In this document: positions 24,806 to 33,286 of the stretch, piece after piece
Position numbering within the stretch: position 1 is the stretch's first letter
Layout: every line of letters starts with the position of its first letter
Origin: JARRNE01 sp963824085
GTDB lineage: Bacteria; Pseudomonadota; Gammaproteobacteria; Chromatiales; Chromatiaceae
DNA: 64,000 bases
Direction: 5' to 3'
Assembly (NCBI GenBank): GCA_963824085.1
Contig: CAWGNT010000026.1
Coordinates: 1 to 64,000, forward strand
Program-made: the position numbers and the translations under genes
The notes under the pieces: model-generated
What the model was told of the DNA's origin: nothing
Database searches by the model: none
The model's input: the letters and a program-made list of their open reading frames with translations, nothing else

Positions 24806-25252
24806 ATGGCCAGCGCAATCGAGCAGCAAGAGCCGTTTCTCCTGGCCTTTCGCGGCAGCTTCACCTCGGCGCTTCGTTGGCATCAGCTGGACGCGCTCTG
24901 GGAGCGGGTGCGGGCGCGGGCGGGGGTCGGCTGGTACATCTATGCGGTCGGCGAGACGCCACCGGCCGATCCGGCGGATGCGGCCGCGGTGGAGACCTTC
25001 ATTGACGAGATCGACAAGCTGCTGCGGCAGGAGCACGACGAAGATTACTGCGGCATTGTCTATGCGGACGATCTCAAGGCGCCAACCTTCATCAAGATCT
25101 ACGATCCCCACAATCTCGGGGTCTCCTGTGGGTACAGCGACAATCCGCCGCTTCCGGGGTGGGTCATGAGCTTGCTTCCGCCGGTGGACCTCCCGGCGGT
25201 CAGCGTCATCCCGAAGAGCCGTCGACGTTGGTGGCAGCGAATGTTCGGCTAG
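24806..25252 (+). CDS. Conserved-looking hypothetical protein beside purC
   Basis: A 148-residue soluble protein with GWYIYAVGETPP, a short acidic helix (VETFIDEIDKLLRQEHDEDYCGIVYADD) and PTFIKIYDPHNLGVSCGYSDNPPLPGWVMSLLPPVDL. No domain is recognised. Codon use and composition fit a real gene. ATG 24806 is chosen; ATG 24773 is also open. Confidence 0.6.
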   Translation: MASAIEQQEPFLLAFRGSFTSALRWHQLDALWERVRARAGVGWYIYAVGETPPADPADAAAVETFIDEIDKLLRQEHDEDYCGIVYADDLKAPTFIKIYDPHNLGVSCGYSDNPPLPGWVMSLLPPVDLPAVSVIPKSRRRWWQRMFG

Positions 25253-25319
25253 CTCGCCGCCGCCCTGGACTTAGTGGCTCTTCACCTCAGGCAGACCCCC
25301 TCCACAAACAGCGATTCCC

Positions 25320-25712
25320 ATGGCACGAGAAATCATCCGCACCGATCAGGCCCCACAAGCAATCGGGACTTATTCGCAGGCGGTCAAGGTTCGGAACACC
25401 GTCTACCTATCCGGTCAGATCCCGCTGGTACCCGAGACCATGGCGTTGGTGGAAGGGGACATGGAGACCCAGATCCGCCGCGTGTTCGATAATCTGCAGG
25501 CAGTGGCCGGCGCCGCTGGCGGCAGCCTGCGGGACCTAGTCAAGCTAAACGTGTTTCTTACCGACCTCGCGCACTTCCCGGTTGTCAATCAGGTCATGGC
25601 AGAGTATTTCACGGAGCCCTACCCGGCGCGGGCGGCCGTCGGCGTCGCCGCCTTGCCCAAAGGCGCGGCGGTTGAGATGGACGCTGTGATGGTCGTTGGC
25701 GATGGCGGCTAG
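25320..25712 (+). CDS. ridA: RidA/YjgF family enamine/imine deaminase
   Basis: A 130-residue protein that hydrolyses reactive 2-aminoacrylate-type enamines formed by PLP enzymes. Conserved elements are APQAIGTYSQAV, VYLSGQIPL, YPARAAVGVAALPKGAAVEMDAV (with the substrate-binding arginine) and the TYSQA tyrosine. Length and motifs match RidA proper. It often neighbours spoT and recG in gammaproteobacteria; here recG lies about 2.4 kb downstream with mltB and yjbQ between. Confidence 0.94.
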   Translation: MAREIIRTDQAPQAIGTYSQAVKVRNTVYLSGQIPLVPETMALVEGDMETQIRRVFDNLQAVAGAAGGSLRDLVKLNVFLTDLAHFPVVNQVMAEYFTEPYPARAAVGVAALPKGAAVEMDAVMVVGDGG

Positions 25713-25781
25713 CCCCCTTCGCTTCATCTCGCGTGCTTCTTTAGAGGGTGATCAGCGTCGTGCCTCAGCTGGAACGTCCAT

Positions 25782-25877
25782 GAGGCGGGTCGGCGGGACC
25801 GTCGGCGCCAGGGACGGCGCTGTCGAGCCTACATGGACGTATTCATGGCGTGTCCCGACGGCCCGTACCCGAACCCT
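25782..25877 (+). repeat. Dispersed hairpin repeat, copy 3 (degenerate)
   Basis: The core (GCTGTCGAGCCTACATGGACG, then TATTCATGGCGTGTCCCGACGG) matches the orientation of copies 4 and 5. The arms (GCGGGTCGGCGGGACCGTCGGC and CCCGACGGCCCGTACCCGAACCC) pair only partly. It lies about 150 bases from copy 4 in the same direction, so the two form a tandem pair. Confidence 0.65.
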
Positions 25878-26030
25878 GGCCCGGCAGCTGAGCTATCGTA
25901 TCGTGCTGTTCGGCCTTTAAAGAAGCACTGAATCAATCCATTCTGGATTTCTCAGCGCACGGCGTCCGAAAAGTATGGTTTCCGGATGCCTTTATGCACA
26001 GGTCACCTCACTTTTCGCTTCGCCGCCGTA

Positions 26031-26132
26031 GGGGCCGGGTTGCACCTGCCGGGGGTGTCGGCAGCAAGGAGGCTGCCGCCAAGGCTACAGGGATGTATTC
26101 ACGCCGTCCCCCGGCGGGTGCAACCCGGCCCC
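26031..26132 (+). repeat. Dispersed hairpin repeat, copy 4
   Basis: Twenty-five-base terminal arms (26031-26055 and 26108-26132) pair with a single mismatch and begin GGGGCCGGGTTGCAC. The 52-base core contains a further small hairpin, GGCAGC-AAGGAG-GCTGCC. The right flank resembles that of copy 5 for about 40 bases (CCCCGAAAAAC...GAACGGTATATTTTCG), so the unit extends beyond the arms. Confidence 0.85.
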
Positions 26133-26336
26133 GAAAAACGAAAAACTCGGATGAGAACGGTATATTTTCGGCCTCTTGCAGGTGCCGAAAACGGCGGTGC
26201 AGGGCTGTGCCCGCCGGGGAACGCGGCGTTTGCTTTGCATTTCGTGATCTTCGCCGAATAAAGGCCCAAGAGCCTGTTGCGTTTTCGACCCATTGGGCTA
26301 TGCTGCCGGGGCGTCGCGAGATCCGGGGGGCCCGCC

Positions 26337-27536
26337 ATGCGCATGCGTTTGCTCGTCTGCTCTATCCTTGCGTTCCTGTCGCTCGCGGCCTGCAGCTCCG
26401 GACCGCGAAAGACCTCCGCGTCGACCGCCGGCGGACTTGTGAATGCGGCTGATGCGACATTCGAAAGCCGTGGAGGGAGGGCGAGCATCTCATCCTCTCG
26501 CGATACCGCGATCGCTCTCGAGACCGACAGCGCGGATGGCGGGGCCGTCCCGGTCACCGGCGACTATGCTGGCAACCCCCGAGTACAGGCATTCATTCGC
26601 CGCATGGAGCGTGAGCACGGCTTTGATCCCGTTTACCTGAATGGGGTGTTCTCGCGCGTTGACCGCCAGCAGTGGATTCTCGACTTCGTAAACCGGCCCA
26701 GGTCCCATGGGCCGATCGGGCCTACTGGTGCATGGACTCGCTATCGGGCCAAGTTCCTAACAGCTGCGAACATCTCCAACGGTGCGGATTTCTGGCGCCG
26801 CTACGAAGCGGCGCTCGATCGCGCCTATGCGCGCTATGGAGTTCCCCCCGAGTACGTAGTCGCCATCTTAGGGGTCGAGACCCGCTACGGGGGCTACGTG
26901 GGCAAGTATCGAGTGGTAGAGGCGCTCACGACCTTGGCCTTCGGTTATCCGCGCAGGTCCGAGTTCTTCACCGGCGAGCTGGAGGCCTTTTTGGTCATGG
27001 CGCGGGACGAGGGGTTCGATCCGTTTCAGCCGGTCGGCTCCTATGCCGGCGCCATGGGGCTCGGCCAGTTCATGCCGTCCAGCTTCCACCGGTTCGCGGT
27101 CGACTTCGACGGTGACGGGAAGCGTGACCTGTGGGACCCCGTCGACGCCATCGGTAGCGTCGCCAATTACTTTGCCGCTTACGGTTGGCAGAGCGGCGAG
27201 TTGGTTGCAGTCCCTGCCGACGTTAGCGGTTCGGCGCCTCACGCCATGAAGGCGGACTTTTCGACCAGCTACTCGATGGACGCCCTCAGGGTGCAGGGCA
27301 TCACATCGAGTCTCACGAGCGGCCGGGACGTCAGCCTTCTGCGTCTGGATGCGCGAGGAGGATATGAATACTGGTTGGGTCTGAAGAATTTCTACGTGAT
27401 CACCCGGTACAACCACAGCACTTACTACGCGATGGCGGTCCATCAGCTGGCCCAGGCCATCCGTGCCCGCCACGGCTCGTCACAGCGTCCAACGCTCACC
27501 CAGCGCTCCGACGACAACGCGCCGCCGTTCTTGTAG
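26337..27536 (+). CDS. mltB: Lytic murein transglycosylase B (lipoprotein)
   Basis: A 399-residue peptidoglycan-cleaving enzyme that forms 1,6-anhydromuramyl ends. A lipoprotein signal with lipobox LAAC (Cys19) places it in a membrane, probably the outer one. The catalytic glutamate is Glu181 in AILGVETRYGG. MGLGQFMPSSFHRFAVDFDGDGKRDLWDP is the typical family segment, and NHSTYYAMAVHQLAQAI closes the domain. ATG 26337 gives a clean signal sequence; the upstream in-frame ATG at 26277 does not. Confidence 0.94.
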   Translation: MRMRLLVCSILAFLSLAACSSGPRKTSASTAGGLVNAADATFESRGGRASISSSRDTAIALETDSADGGAVPVTGDYAGNPRVQAFIRRMEREHGFDPVYLNGVFSRVDRQQWILDFVNRPRSHGPIGPTGAWTRYRAKFLTAANISNGADFWRRYEAALDRAYARYGVPPEYVVAILGVETRYGGYVGKYRVVEALTTLAFGYPRRSEFFTGELEAFLVMARDEGFDPFQPVGSYAGAMGLGQFMPSSFHRFAVDFDGDGKRDLWDPVDAIGSVANYFAAYGWQSGELVAVPADVSGSAPHAMKADFSTSYSMDALRVQGITSSLTSGRDVSLLRLDARGGYEYWLGLKNFYVITRYNHSTYYAMAVHQLAQAIRARHGSSQRPTLTQRSDDNAPPFL

Positions 27537-27618
27537 AGAGTCGAGCGAGGAGCGGAGCTCGGCTGAAGGATACGGCTGTCGTCGCTGGCTGCGCCCGGGC
27601 GGTGGGCTCATCAGGTCA

Positions 27619-28038
27619 TCAGGAATCGCCGCTTACCGTCGCCGTGACCTCACGCCGGTGGCCTTGTGCCCGGTGCTCGTAGAGATAGATTCCTTGCCAG
27701 GTGCCGAGCGCACATCGGCCTTCGGCGACCGGCAGGGTCACGTCCGCCTTGGTTAGGATGGTCCGCGCGTGGGCAGACATATCATCCGGGCCCTCGGCCC
27801 TGTGCTCAAACAGGGGGTCTCCATCGGGAATCAAGTGCGCTAGGAACGCCTCCAGGTCGCGGCGAACAGTGGGGTCGGCGTTTTCGCATAGGATGAGCGA
27901 GGCGCTGGTGTGATGCACGAACACGTGGCAGAGCCCCACGCGAACGCCGGACTCCCGCACCGCCGCTTCCACCTCCTGGGTAATCTCGTAGGTCCCCCGC
28001 CCTCGGGTGGCGACCACAAGCCGCTTCTGTGCAATCAT
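27619..28038 (-). CDS. yjbQ: YjbQ family protein (UPF0047)
   Basis: A 139-residue protein with CHVFVHHTSASLILCENADPTVRRDLEAFL, GPDDMSAHARTILT and ALGTWQGIYLYEHRA. The clustered histidines and the GTWQGI...EHR motif define the YjbQ/UPF0047 family, sometimes annotated as secondary thiamine-phosphate synthase. It lies divergently beside recG. The true in vivo role is uncertain. Confidence 0.88.
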   Translation of the reverse strand: MIAQKRLVVATRGRGTYEITQEVEAAVRESGVRVGLCHVFVHHTSASLILCENADPTVRRDLEAFLAHLIPDGDPLFEHRAEGPDDMSAHARTILTKADVTLPVAEGRCALGTWQGIYLYEHRAQGHRREVTATVSGDS

Positions 28039-28106
28039 GATCCGTCTTTCGTCTCCGAGCTCAGTTTGGCAATCTCCAGCCGGACAGTTAACCAGACGGA
28101 TCGGTA

Positions 28107-30209
28107 TTGGAAAAGGTAGCGAACGCGGGGTTGGACGGGATGCCGGTCGCGGCGCTTCGCGGGGTTGGACCCCGAATTGCCGAGCGCCTGGCGCACCTCG
28201 GGGTCGACTCGGTCCAGGATCTACTCTTTCACCTTCCGCTCCGCTATCAGGATAGGACCCGCCTCGCCCCGATCTCCGAGCTGCGCCCGGGCGATGAGGC
28301 GTTGGTAGAGGGCGAGGTTCGCGCCGCGGAGATCGGCTTCGGACGCCGCCGATCCTTGAGAGTCTGGCTAACCGATGGGGGCGTCGGCGAGCTCCTCTTG
28401 CGCTTTTTCCACTTCTCCGGAAGTCAGGTGGCCGCGCTCCAACGCGGGGTACACCTGCGGTGCTTCGGCGAGGTGCGTCAGGGACCGCTGTCGCTCGAGA
28501 TGGTCCATCCCGAGTACCAGCAGCGCGGCAGGAGCGATCCGCCTCCCCTCGAGTCAGCGCTCACACCCATCTATCCCACCACCGAGGGCCTTCAGCAGTC
28601 TTCCTGGCGTGCTCTCACAGACCAGGCACTGGCACGGCTCGATCACGGTGACCTTGTGCTGCCCGAGTGGCTGCCGGAGGCGGTGCTGCGGTGCTACGAG
28701 CTGCCGTCTCTGCGTCACGCGCTCCGGTTTCTGCATCGCCCGCCGGCCACGACGCCGGTTGCGGATTTGCGCGAGCGACGCCATCCCGCCTTCCGCCGCC
28801 TTGCCTTCGAGGAGCTCGTCGCTCATCAGCTCGCTCTGCGTCGGCTGCGCCGGCGCATGCAGCAGGTACGCGCGCCTTTGCTCGCGGGCGACGGCCGGTT
28901 GCGGGCAAGGCTGCTTGCTGGCCTTCCGTTCAGTCTCACCGTCGCTCAGCGCCGCGTGGCGCAGGAGATAGCCGTCGATCTGCAGCGCTCGCGGCCGATG
29001 CTGCGCCTGCTGCAAGGAGATGTCGGCTCCGGCAAGACGGTTGTCGCTGCCTTGGCGGCCGTTCAAGCCGTGGAGGCGGGCCTGCAAGCCGCCCTTATGG
29101 CGCCGACCGAGCTGCTCGCGGAACAGCATCGGCGAAACTTGAACGGTTGGCTTGCGCCCCTGGGCATCGAGCCCTTATGGCTCGCGGGCCGGCACAAGGG
29201 GCGGGAGCGGGCAGAGGTCGTAGCCCGCATCGCCGAGGGGAAGACGCCGATGATCGTCGGTACCCACGCCCTGTTCCAAGAGGATGTGACGTTCAACGAC
29301 TTGGGGCTAGTCATCATCGACGAGCAGCACCGTTTCGGTGTGCACCAACGCATGCAGTTGCGCGAGAAGGGAGCGCGCGACGGCTACGCGCCCCACCAGC
29401 TCATCATGACCGCTACCCCCATTCCGCGCTCCCTGGCGATGACCTTGTACGCTGACCTCGATCTCTCGGTGATCGATGAGATGCCGCCTGGACGGACGCC
29501 CGTTAGGACAGTCGCAGTGCCGGACGCCCGCCGTGCGCAGGTGATCGATCGCGTCCGCGACGCCTGTGCCCAAGGGCGCCAGGCCTATTGGGTGTGCACC
29601 TTGATCGAGGAGTCCGAGGCCCTTCAGTGCCAGGCCGCTGAAGATGCCGCCAGGGCGCTCGCCCCGGCGCTGCCCGGCCTCAGGGTGGGGCTGGTTCACG
29701 GGCGCCAGAAGGCCGCGGATCGAGAGAGTGCGATGGCTGCCTTTGCCTCAGGAGACGTTGATCTATTGGTGGCTACCACTGTGATCGAGGTGGGCCTCGA
29801 CGTGCCCAATGCGAGTCTAATGATCATCGAGAACCCGGAACGGCTTGGACTCGCCCAGCTGCACCAGTTGCGCGGCCGTGTGGGCCGCGGTGCGACGGAG
29901 AGTCACTGCGTCCTGCTCTACCGGGCCCCCCTGTCACGACAGGCGCGGGAGCGCCTCGCCACCCTGCGGGAGACGACGGACGGGTTTAAGATCGCGTACA
30001 AGGACTACCAGATGCGCGGTCCGGGTGAGGTCTTGGGCACAAGGCAGACGGGAGACATGCAGTTCCGGGTGGCCGATCCTACGCGGGATGAATCCCTGCT
30101 CGCGGCGGCTCAGCAGGCGGCGGATCTGATCCTCGACCGGTATCCCGACCATGCAGCTCCCCTCATCGCGCGTTGGCTCAGCGCCCGCGAAGGCTACGGC
30201 GGCGTTTAA
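28107..30209 (+). CDS. recG: ATP-dependent DNA helicase RecG
   Basis: A 700-residue branch-migration helicase that reverses stalled replication forks. It has an N-terminal wedge/OB domain (LRGVGPRIAERLAHLGVDSVQDLLFHLPLRYQDRT), then the helicase core with Walker A GDVGSGKT, motif II DEQH (typical of RecG), TATPIPRSLAMT, TVIEVGLDVPNA and QLRGRVGRG. The C-terminal TRG motif region (RGPGEVLGTRQTGDMQF) is intact. TTG 28107 or ATG 28140 could be the start; the former gives full family length. Confidence 0.96.
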   Translation: MEKVANAGLDGMPVAALRGVGPRIAERLAHLGVDSVQDLLFHLPLRYQDRTRLAPISELRPGDEALVEGEVRAAEIGFGRRRSLRVWLTDGGVGELLLRFFHFSGSQVAALQRGVHLRCFGEVRQGPLSLEMVHPEYQQRGRSDPPPLESALTPIYPTTEGLQQSSWRALTDQALARLDHGDLVLPEWLPEAVLRCYELPSLRHALRFLHRPPATTPVADLRERRHPAFRRLAFEELVAHQLALRRLRRRMQQVRAPLLAGDGRLRARLLAGLPFSLTVAQRRVAQEIAVDLQRSRPMLRLLQGDVGSGKTVVAALAAVQAVEAGLQAALMAPTELLAEQHRRNLNGWLAPLGIEPLWLAGRHKGRERAEVVARIAEGKTPMIVGTHALFQEDVTFNDLGLVIIDEQHRFGVHQRMQLREKGARDGYAPHQLIMTATPIPRSLAMTLYADLDLSVIDEMPPGRTPVRTVAVPDARRAQVIDRVRDACAQGRQAYWVCTLIEESEALQCQAAEDAARALAPALPGLRVGLVHGRQKAADRESAMAAFASGDVDLLVATTVIEVGLDVPNASLMIIENPERLGLAQLHQLRGRVGRGATESHCVLLYRAPLSRQARERLATLRETTDGFKIAYKDYQMRGPGEVLGTRQTGDMQFRVADPTRDESLLAAAQQAADLILDRYPDHAAPLIARWLSAREGYGGV

Positions 30210-30353
30210 CGTCTTTCCGATTCGCCGCCCGGAGCTTTGTCGCTTCGCGCGAGGCCCGCGTCACCTCCATCGGAGTGTCGGGAGTCTGCGCCCGCCGACT
30301 GGCCTGTGTCATAATCCGCAGCCGCGTCCCCATACGAGCAGGTTCATCGCAGG

Positions 30354-31280
30354 ATGCGAAACAGCCAGCAGCGAATTGCCATCCCTCAAGTCAAGCTCGC
30401 CAACGCGCGCCAACTCGGCTGGCGCGAGCGGTTGGATAGCTACGTCAAGTTGGCGCGCCTCAATCGCCCGATTGGCATATTCCTGCTGCTCTGGCCCGCC
30501 CTTTGGGCGCTATGGTTTGCCGGCAGCGGAAATCCGCCGTGGCAGATCGTCCTGATATTTCTGGCCGGCGTCGTTCTGATGCGCTCGGCGGGGTGTGCCA
30601 TTAACGACTATGCAGACCGTTTCGTCGACGGCCATGTGGCGCGCACCAGGAGTCGTCCGATCGCGACCGGTTTGGTCAGCCCACGGGAAGCGATCGCGTT
30701 GTTCCTTGTGCTCAGTCTGGTCTCGTTCGCGCTCGTCCTGCTCCTCAACTGGCAGACCATCGCGCTTTCGGTCGTGGCGCTGGGGCTCGCGTTCGTCTAT
30801 CCGTTCATGAAACGTTACACGCACTGGCCGCAGCTCTTCCTTGGTGCGGCCTTCGGGTGGGCCGTGCCCATGGCCTTCACGGCAGTGCAAGGTGAGGTAC
30901 CGGCGGCAGGGTGGCTGCTGTTCGCCGCGACTGTGCTGTGGGCCCTCATCTACGACACCCAGTATGCGATGGTCGACCGAGCCGACGACCTCAAGGTCGG
31001 CATCAAGTCCACGGCCATTCTCTTCGGCCGCTTTGATCGCCTGATCATCGCGTTTCTCGAGGTTGCGCTGCTGACACTACTGGCACACATCGGAACGCTC
31101 ACCGGGCGCGGGCCTTGGTTCTACGCTGGACTCGCTGTTTTCGGTGCGCTGGCTGCCTATCACCTGTACCTCATCCGCGACCGGGAGCCCGCGGCCTGCT
31201 TCAAGGCCTTCCTGCACAACAATTATTCCGGGATGGCCGTATTCCTCGGCCTAGTCCTCGACTACAGTCTAGGTCCATGA
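30354..31280 (+). CDS. ubiA: 4-hydroxybenzoate octaprenyltransferase
   Basis: A 308-residue membrane prenyltransferase of ubiquinone synthesis. The first Asp-rich motif is NDYADRFVDGHVARTRSRP and the second is YDTQYAMVDRADDLKVGIKST, with eight or nine hydrophobic helices. ubiC, often next to ubiA, is not present in the 144 bases between recG and ubiA or elsewhere nearby. Start at ATG 30354. Confidence 0.95.
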   Translation: MRNSQQRIAIPQVKLANARQLGWRERLDSYVKLARLNRPIGIFLLLWPALWALWFAGSGNPPWQIVLIFLAGVVLMRSAGCAINDYADRFVDGHVARTRSRPIATGLVSPREAIALFLVLSLVSFALVLLLNWQTIALSVVALGLAFVYPFMKRYTHWPQLFLGAAFGWAVPMAFTAVQGEVPAAGWLLFAATVLWALIYDTQYAMVDRADDLKVGIKSTAILFGRFDRLIIAFLEVALLTLLAHIGTLTGRGPWFYAGLAVFGALAAYHLYLIRDREPAACFKAFLHNNYSGMAVFLGLVLDYSLGP

Positions 31281-31384
31281 GGGTGATCCGTGTCGAGACG
31301 CGGCTGCGGCTCACCAGGTCGGGTCGGGTGAGGCGTGGCCAACGGTGTGCCCGACTGAATTGGCCTTTTCGCAGTCCGACCCGA

Positions 31385-31485
31385 GGGGTCGGGTTACGGG
31401 CGCCGAAGGCGTTGGCAGCAGAGAGGCCGCCGTCGAGCCTTCGCGACGAGTTTGCGGCGTCCCCCGACGGGGGCAACACGGCCCC
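31385..31485 (+). repeat. Dispersed hairpin repeat, copy 5
   Basis: Same orientation and core as copy 4 (GTTGGCAGCA...GCCGCCGTCGAGCCT...GCGGCGTCCCCCGACGG). The arms GGGGTCGGGTTACGGG and the right-hand CAACACGGCCCC pair only partly, so this copy is decaying. Its right flank matches copy 4. It lies in the ubiA-dsbA gap, where a spurious in-frame extension of dsbA runs through it. Confidence 0.75.
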
Positions 31486-31569
31486 GGAAAACAAACGACT
31501 CAAATGCGAATGGTGTATTTCGATTCGTGCGGTGCAGTTGCCCCGCCATTGATACAAGGTAGGAGAAAG

Positions 31570-32223
31570 ATGATCGCAAGAGTGTTGTTGAAGACGGTGT
31601 TGGGACTCCTGGTTGTCGGTCAGGCTTGGGCGTTCGACGAGGGAGTCGACTACACGCGACTGACCCAGCCTCAGCCCACGGAGACGGGGGACAAGGTCGA
31701 GGTCCTGGAGTTTTTCTGGTACGGGTGTCCGCATTGCTTCCACCTCGAGCCGCTGCTGGAGAAGTGGCTGGCAAACAAGCCGGAAGACGCGGACTTCCGG
31801 CGCATGCCCGCCGTGCTCGGCCCCAACTGGGAGCCGCATGCGCGCGCGTACTTCGCCGCTGAGCTCCTCGGAGCTCAGGACAAGCTTCATGAGCCCTTGT
31901 TTCACGCCATGCAGGTCGAGAAGCGCAGACTGATGGACGAGGACCAACTGGTCGCATTCGCGGCGGAGCAGGGGATCAACGCAGACGAGTTCCGCAAGGC
32001 CTACGAGTCTTTCTATGTGAACATGAAGGTGCGCCGCGCAGCCGAGCTGGAGCGCCGCTACGGCATCGACGGTGTGCCGACCATCATTGTCAACGGCAAG
32101 TACCGCACCAGCGCGTCCCAGACCGGGAGCAACGAAAAGCTAATCGAGGTGATCAACTACTTGGTCAAGCTCGAGTCCGGGGCCGCGGGAAAGGGCGAGG
32201 CACCGGCGGCCAGCGGCTCTTGA
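31570..32223 (+). CDS. dsbA: Thiol:disulfide interchange protein DsbA
   Basis: 217 residues: a signal peptide (about 1-21, ending AWA), then a thioredoxin-fold domain with the active site CPHC (Cys53, Cys56) in FFWYGCPHCFHLEP and the cis-proline in GVPTIIVNGKY. It oxidises cysteines of exported proteins in the periplasm. ATG 31570 follows AGGAGAAAG and gives a proper signal peptide. Confidence 0.94.
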   Translation: MIARVLLKTVLGLLVVGQAWAFDEGVDYTRLTQPQPTETGDKVEVLEFFWYGCPHCFHLEPLLEKWLANKPEDADFRRMPAVLGPNWEPHARAYFAAELLGAQDKLHEPLFHAMQVEKRRLMDEDQLVAFAAEQGINADEFRKAYESFYVNMKVRRAAELERRYGIDGVPTIIVNGKYRTSASQTGSNEKLIEVINYLVKLESGAAGKGEAPAASGS

Positions 32224-32316
32224 CGCGGGCTGAGGGGGCGCGATCGGTCCCCCCGTCCAGGGTTCCCCCTTCGCGCCCCTGTGCCCGATCGTCATGAGCT
32301 CATGCCATCAGCCGCT

Positions 32317-32333
32317 AGCTTCCAGCCTCCAGC
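32317..32333 (+). repeat. CCAGCNN heptad repeat near dsbA
   Basis: AGCTTCCAGCCTCCAGC: short tandem heptads of the form CCAGCNN, about 95 bases after the dsbA stop. Similar tracts occur at 42340-42356 on the opposite strand and 61690-61715. Confidence 0.4.
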
Positions 32334-32449
32334 AACTGTGGTGTGGTCGTCGCGTCGGGACCTGTGGTGCAGTCGCTCAGCGCACCCGCAACAGGTTGAC
32401 TAGGTCCGACGCCACGTGATTCTGGGTTGCGGGGGCTGGCGGCTCGTTC

Positions 32450-32989
32450 CTAGGATACAGGGTGGTGCAGCGCCGCCTCCTCCGGCATCACCTTGGCCTG
32501 CGCATTGGGAAAGCGTTCTACCACCCAGCTTGGGAGCTTGGCCTGATTGGCATGGTAGAGGGCGTCCGACTCGATGATGATCAGGACCAGGACAGTCACC
32601 ATCACGGGCAGGATGCCTACCCCGCCGATGAGCGCCCACACCGCCTCCCTCATCATGCCTCCGTAGGTGTAGCCGACCCATCCAAGCACCATGATCATGA
32701 GCAGCAGGGTGAGCATGAAGATGAATATCTTGCTTCGGCGTGCACAAACCTGCCAGTGGCACATGACGTACCAGGGATCGCGTCCGATGGAGCGTCGCGC
32801 GCGCCACAGCGTGAAGCCGAGGATGCTGAACGAAATGGCTGGGATCATGGCCATGACCCAGGGGAAGGTCCCGGCGATGCCGCCGGCGGCGACTGCCATG
32901 AGTACGTGGTTTCCGATCAGGTTGGTGAGGAACAGCTCATGGGGGACGTTGGCCTTCTTGATCTCGTCGTGACTGACTTCGAAGCGCAT
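32450..32989 (-). CDS. Polytopic membrane protein, unknown function
   Basis: A 179-residue protein with about four hydrophobic helices (HVLMAVAAGGIAG..., MIPAISFSILGFTLW, FIFMLTLLLMIMVLGWVGYTYGG, ILPVMVTVLVLIIIES) and a cytoplasmic-looking Arg-rich loop (WRARRSIGRDPWYVMCHWQVCARRSK). I do not recognise the family. ATG 32989 is preferred to an upstream ATG that adds 33 non-membrane residues. Confidence 0.65.
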   Translation of the reverse strand: MRFEVSHDEIKKANVPHELFLTNLIGNHVLMAVAAGGIAGTFPWVMAMIPAISFSILGFTLWRARRSIGRDPWYVMCHWQVCARRSKIFIFMLTLLLMIMVLGWVGYTYGGMMREAVWALIGGVGILPVMVTVLVLIIIESDALYHANQAKLPSWVVERFPNAQAKVMPEEAALHHPVS

Positions 32990-33230
32990 GAAATTCCGTG
33001 CCTGGGCTGGGGAAAATAAGCGCGCAACGATACACCATTCGAGGCCAGCGGTGCCAAGGCGGCGACTTCGCTCGTTTGGTGCCTTCACGGTTGTTCGGGC
33101 GCGATGGACCGACGTGCGGCCAATCGTCTGGTGTGTCCTCTTGGGCTATTGCCGTTGGTGGGCGTCTGGTACAGCCGCGCCGCAATCCCGGCAACGACAC
33201 GATTCTCGTCTCGGTTGTCAGGCTAGAGCC

Positions 33231-33273
33231 GAAAAGTTGTAGCCGGTAGATACGGCGCTGTTAACGGCATCTT
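33231..33273 (+). repeat. Repeat-flanking module AGAGCCGAAAAG, copy c (solo)
   Basis: AGAGCCGAAAAGTTGTAGCC followed by GATACGGCGCTGTTAAC, closely matching the modules beside repeat copies 1 and 2, but with no hairpin repeat attached. It ends about 15 bases beyond the moeB stop codon. Confidence 0.5.
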
Positions 33274-33286
33274 CGGTGCCGCTCTA

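Noticed and set aside
25986..26557. Several ORFs across repeat copies 3 and 4
   Set aside because: They translate the hairpin repeat; similar peptide strings appear at each repeat copy, which reflects shared DNA rather than protein.
31345..31569. Longer dsbA starting at 31345
   Set aside because: The extension translates repeat copy 5 and would bury the signal peptide.
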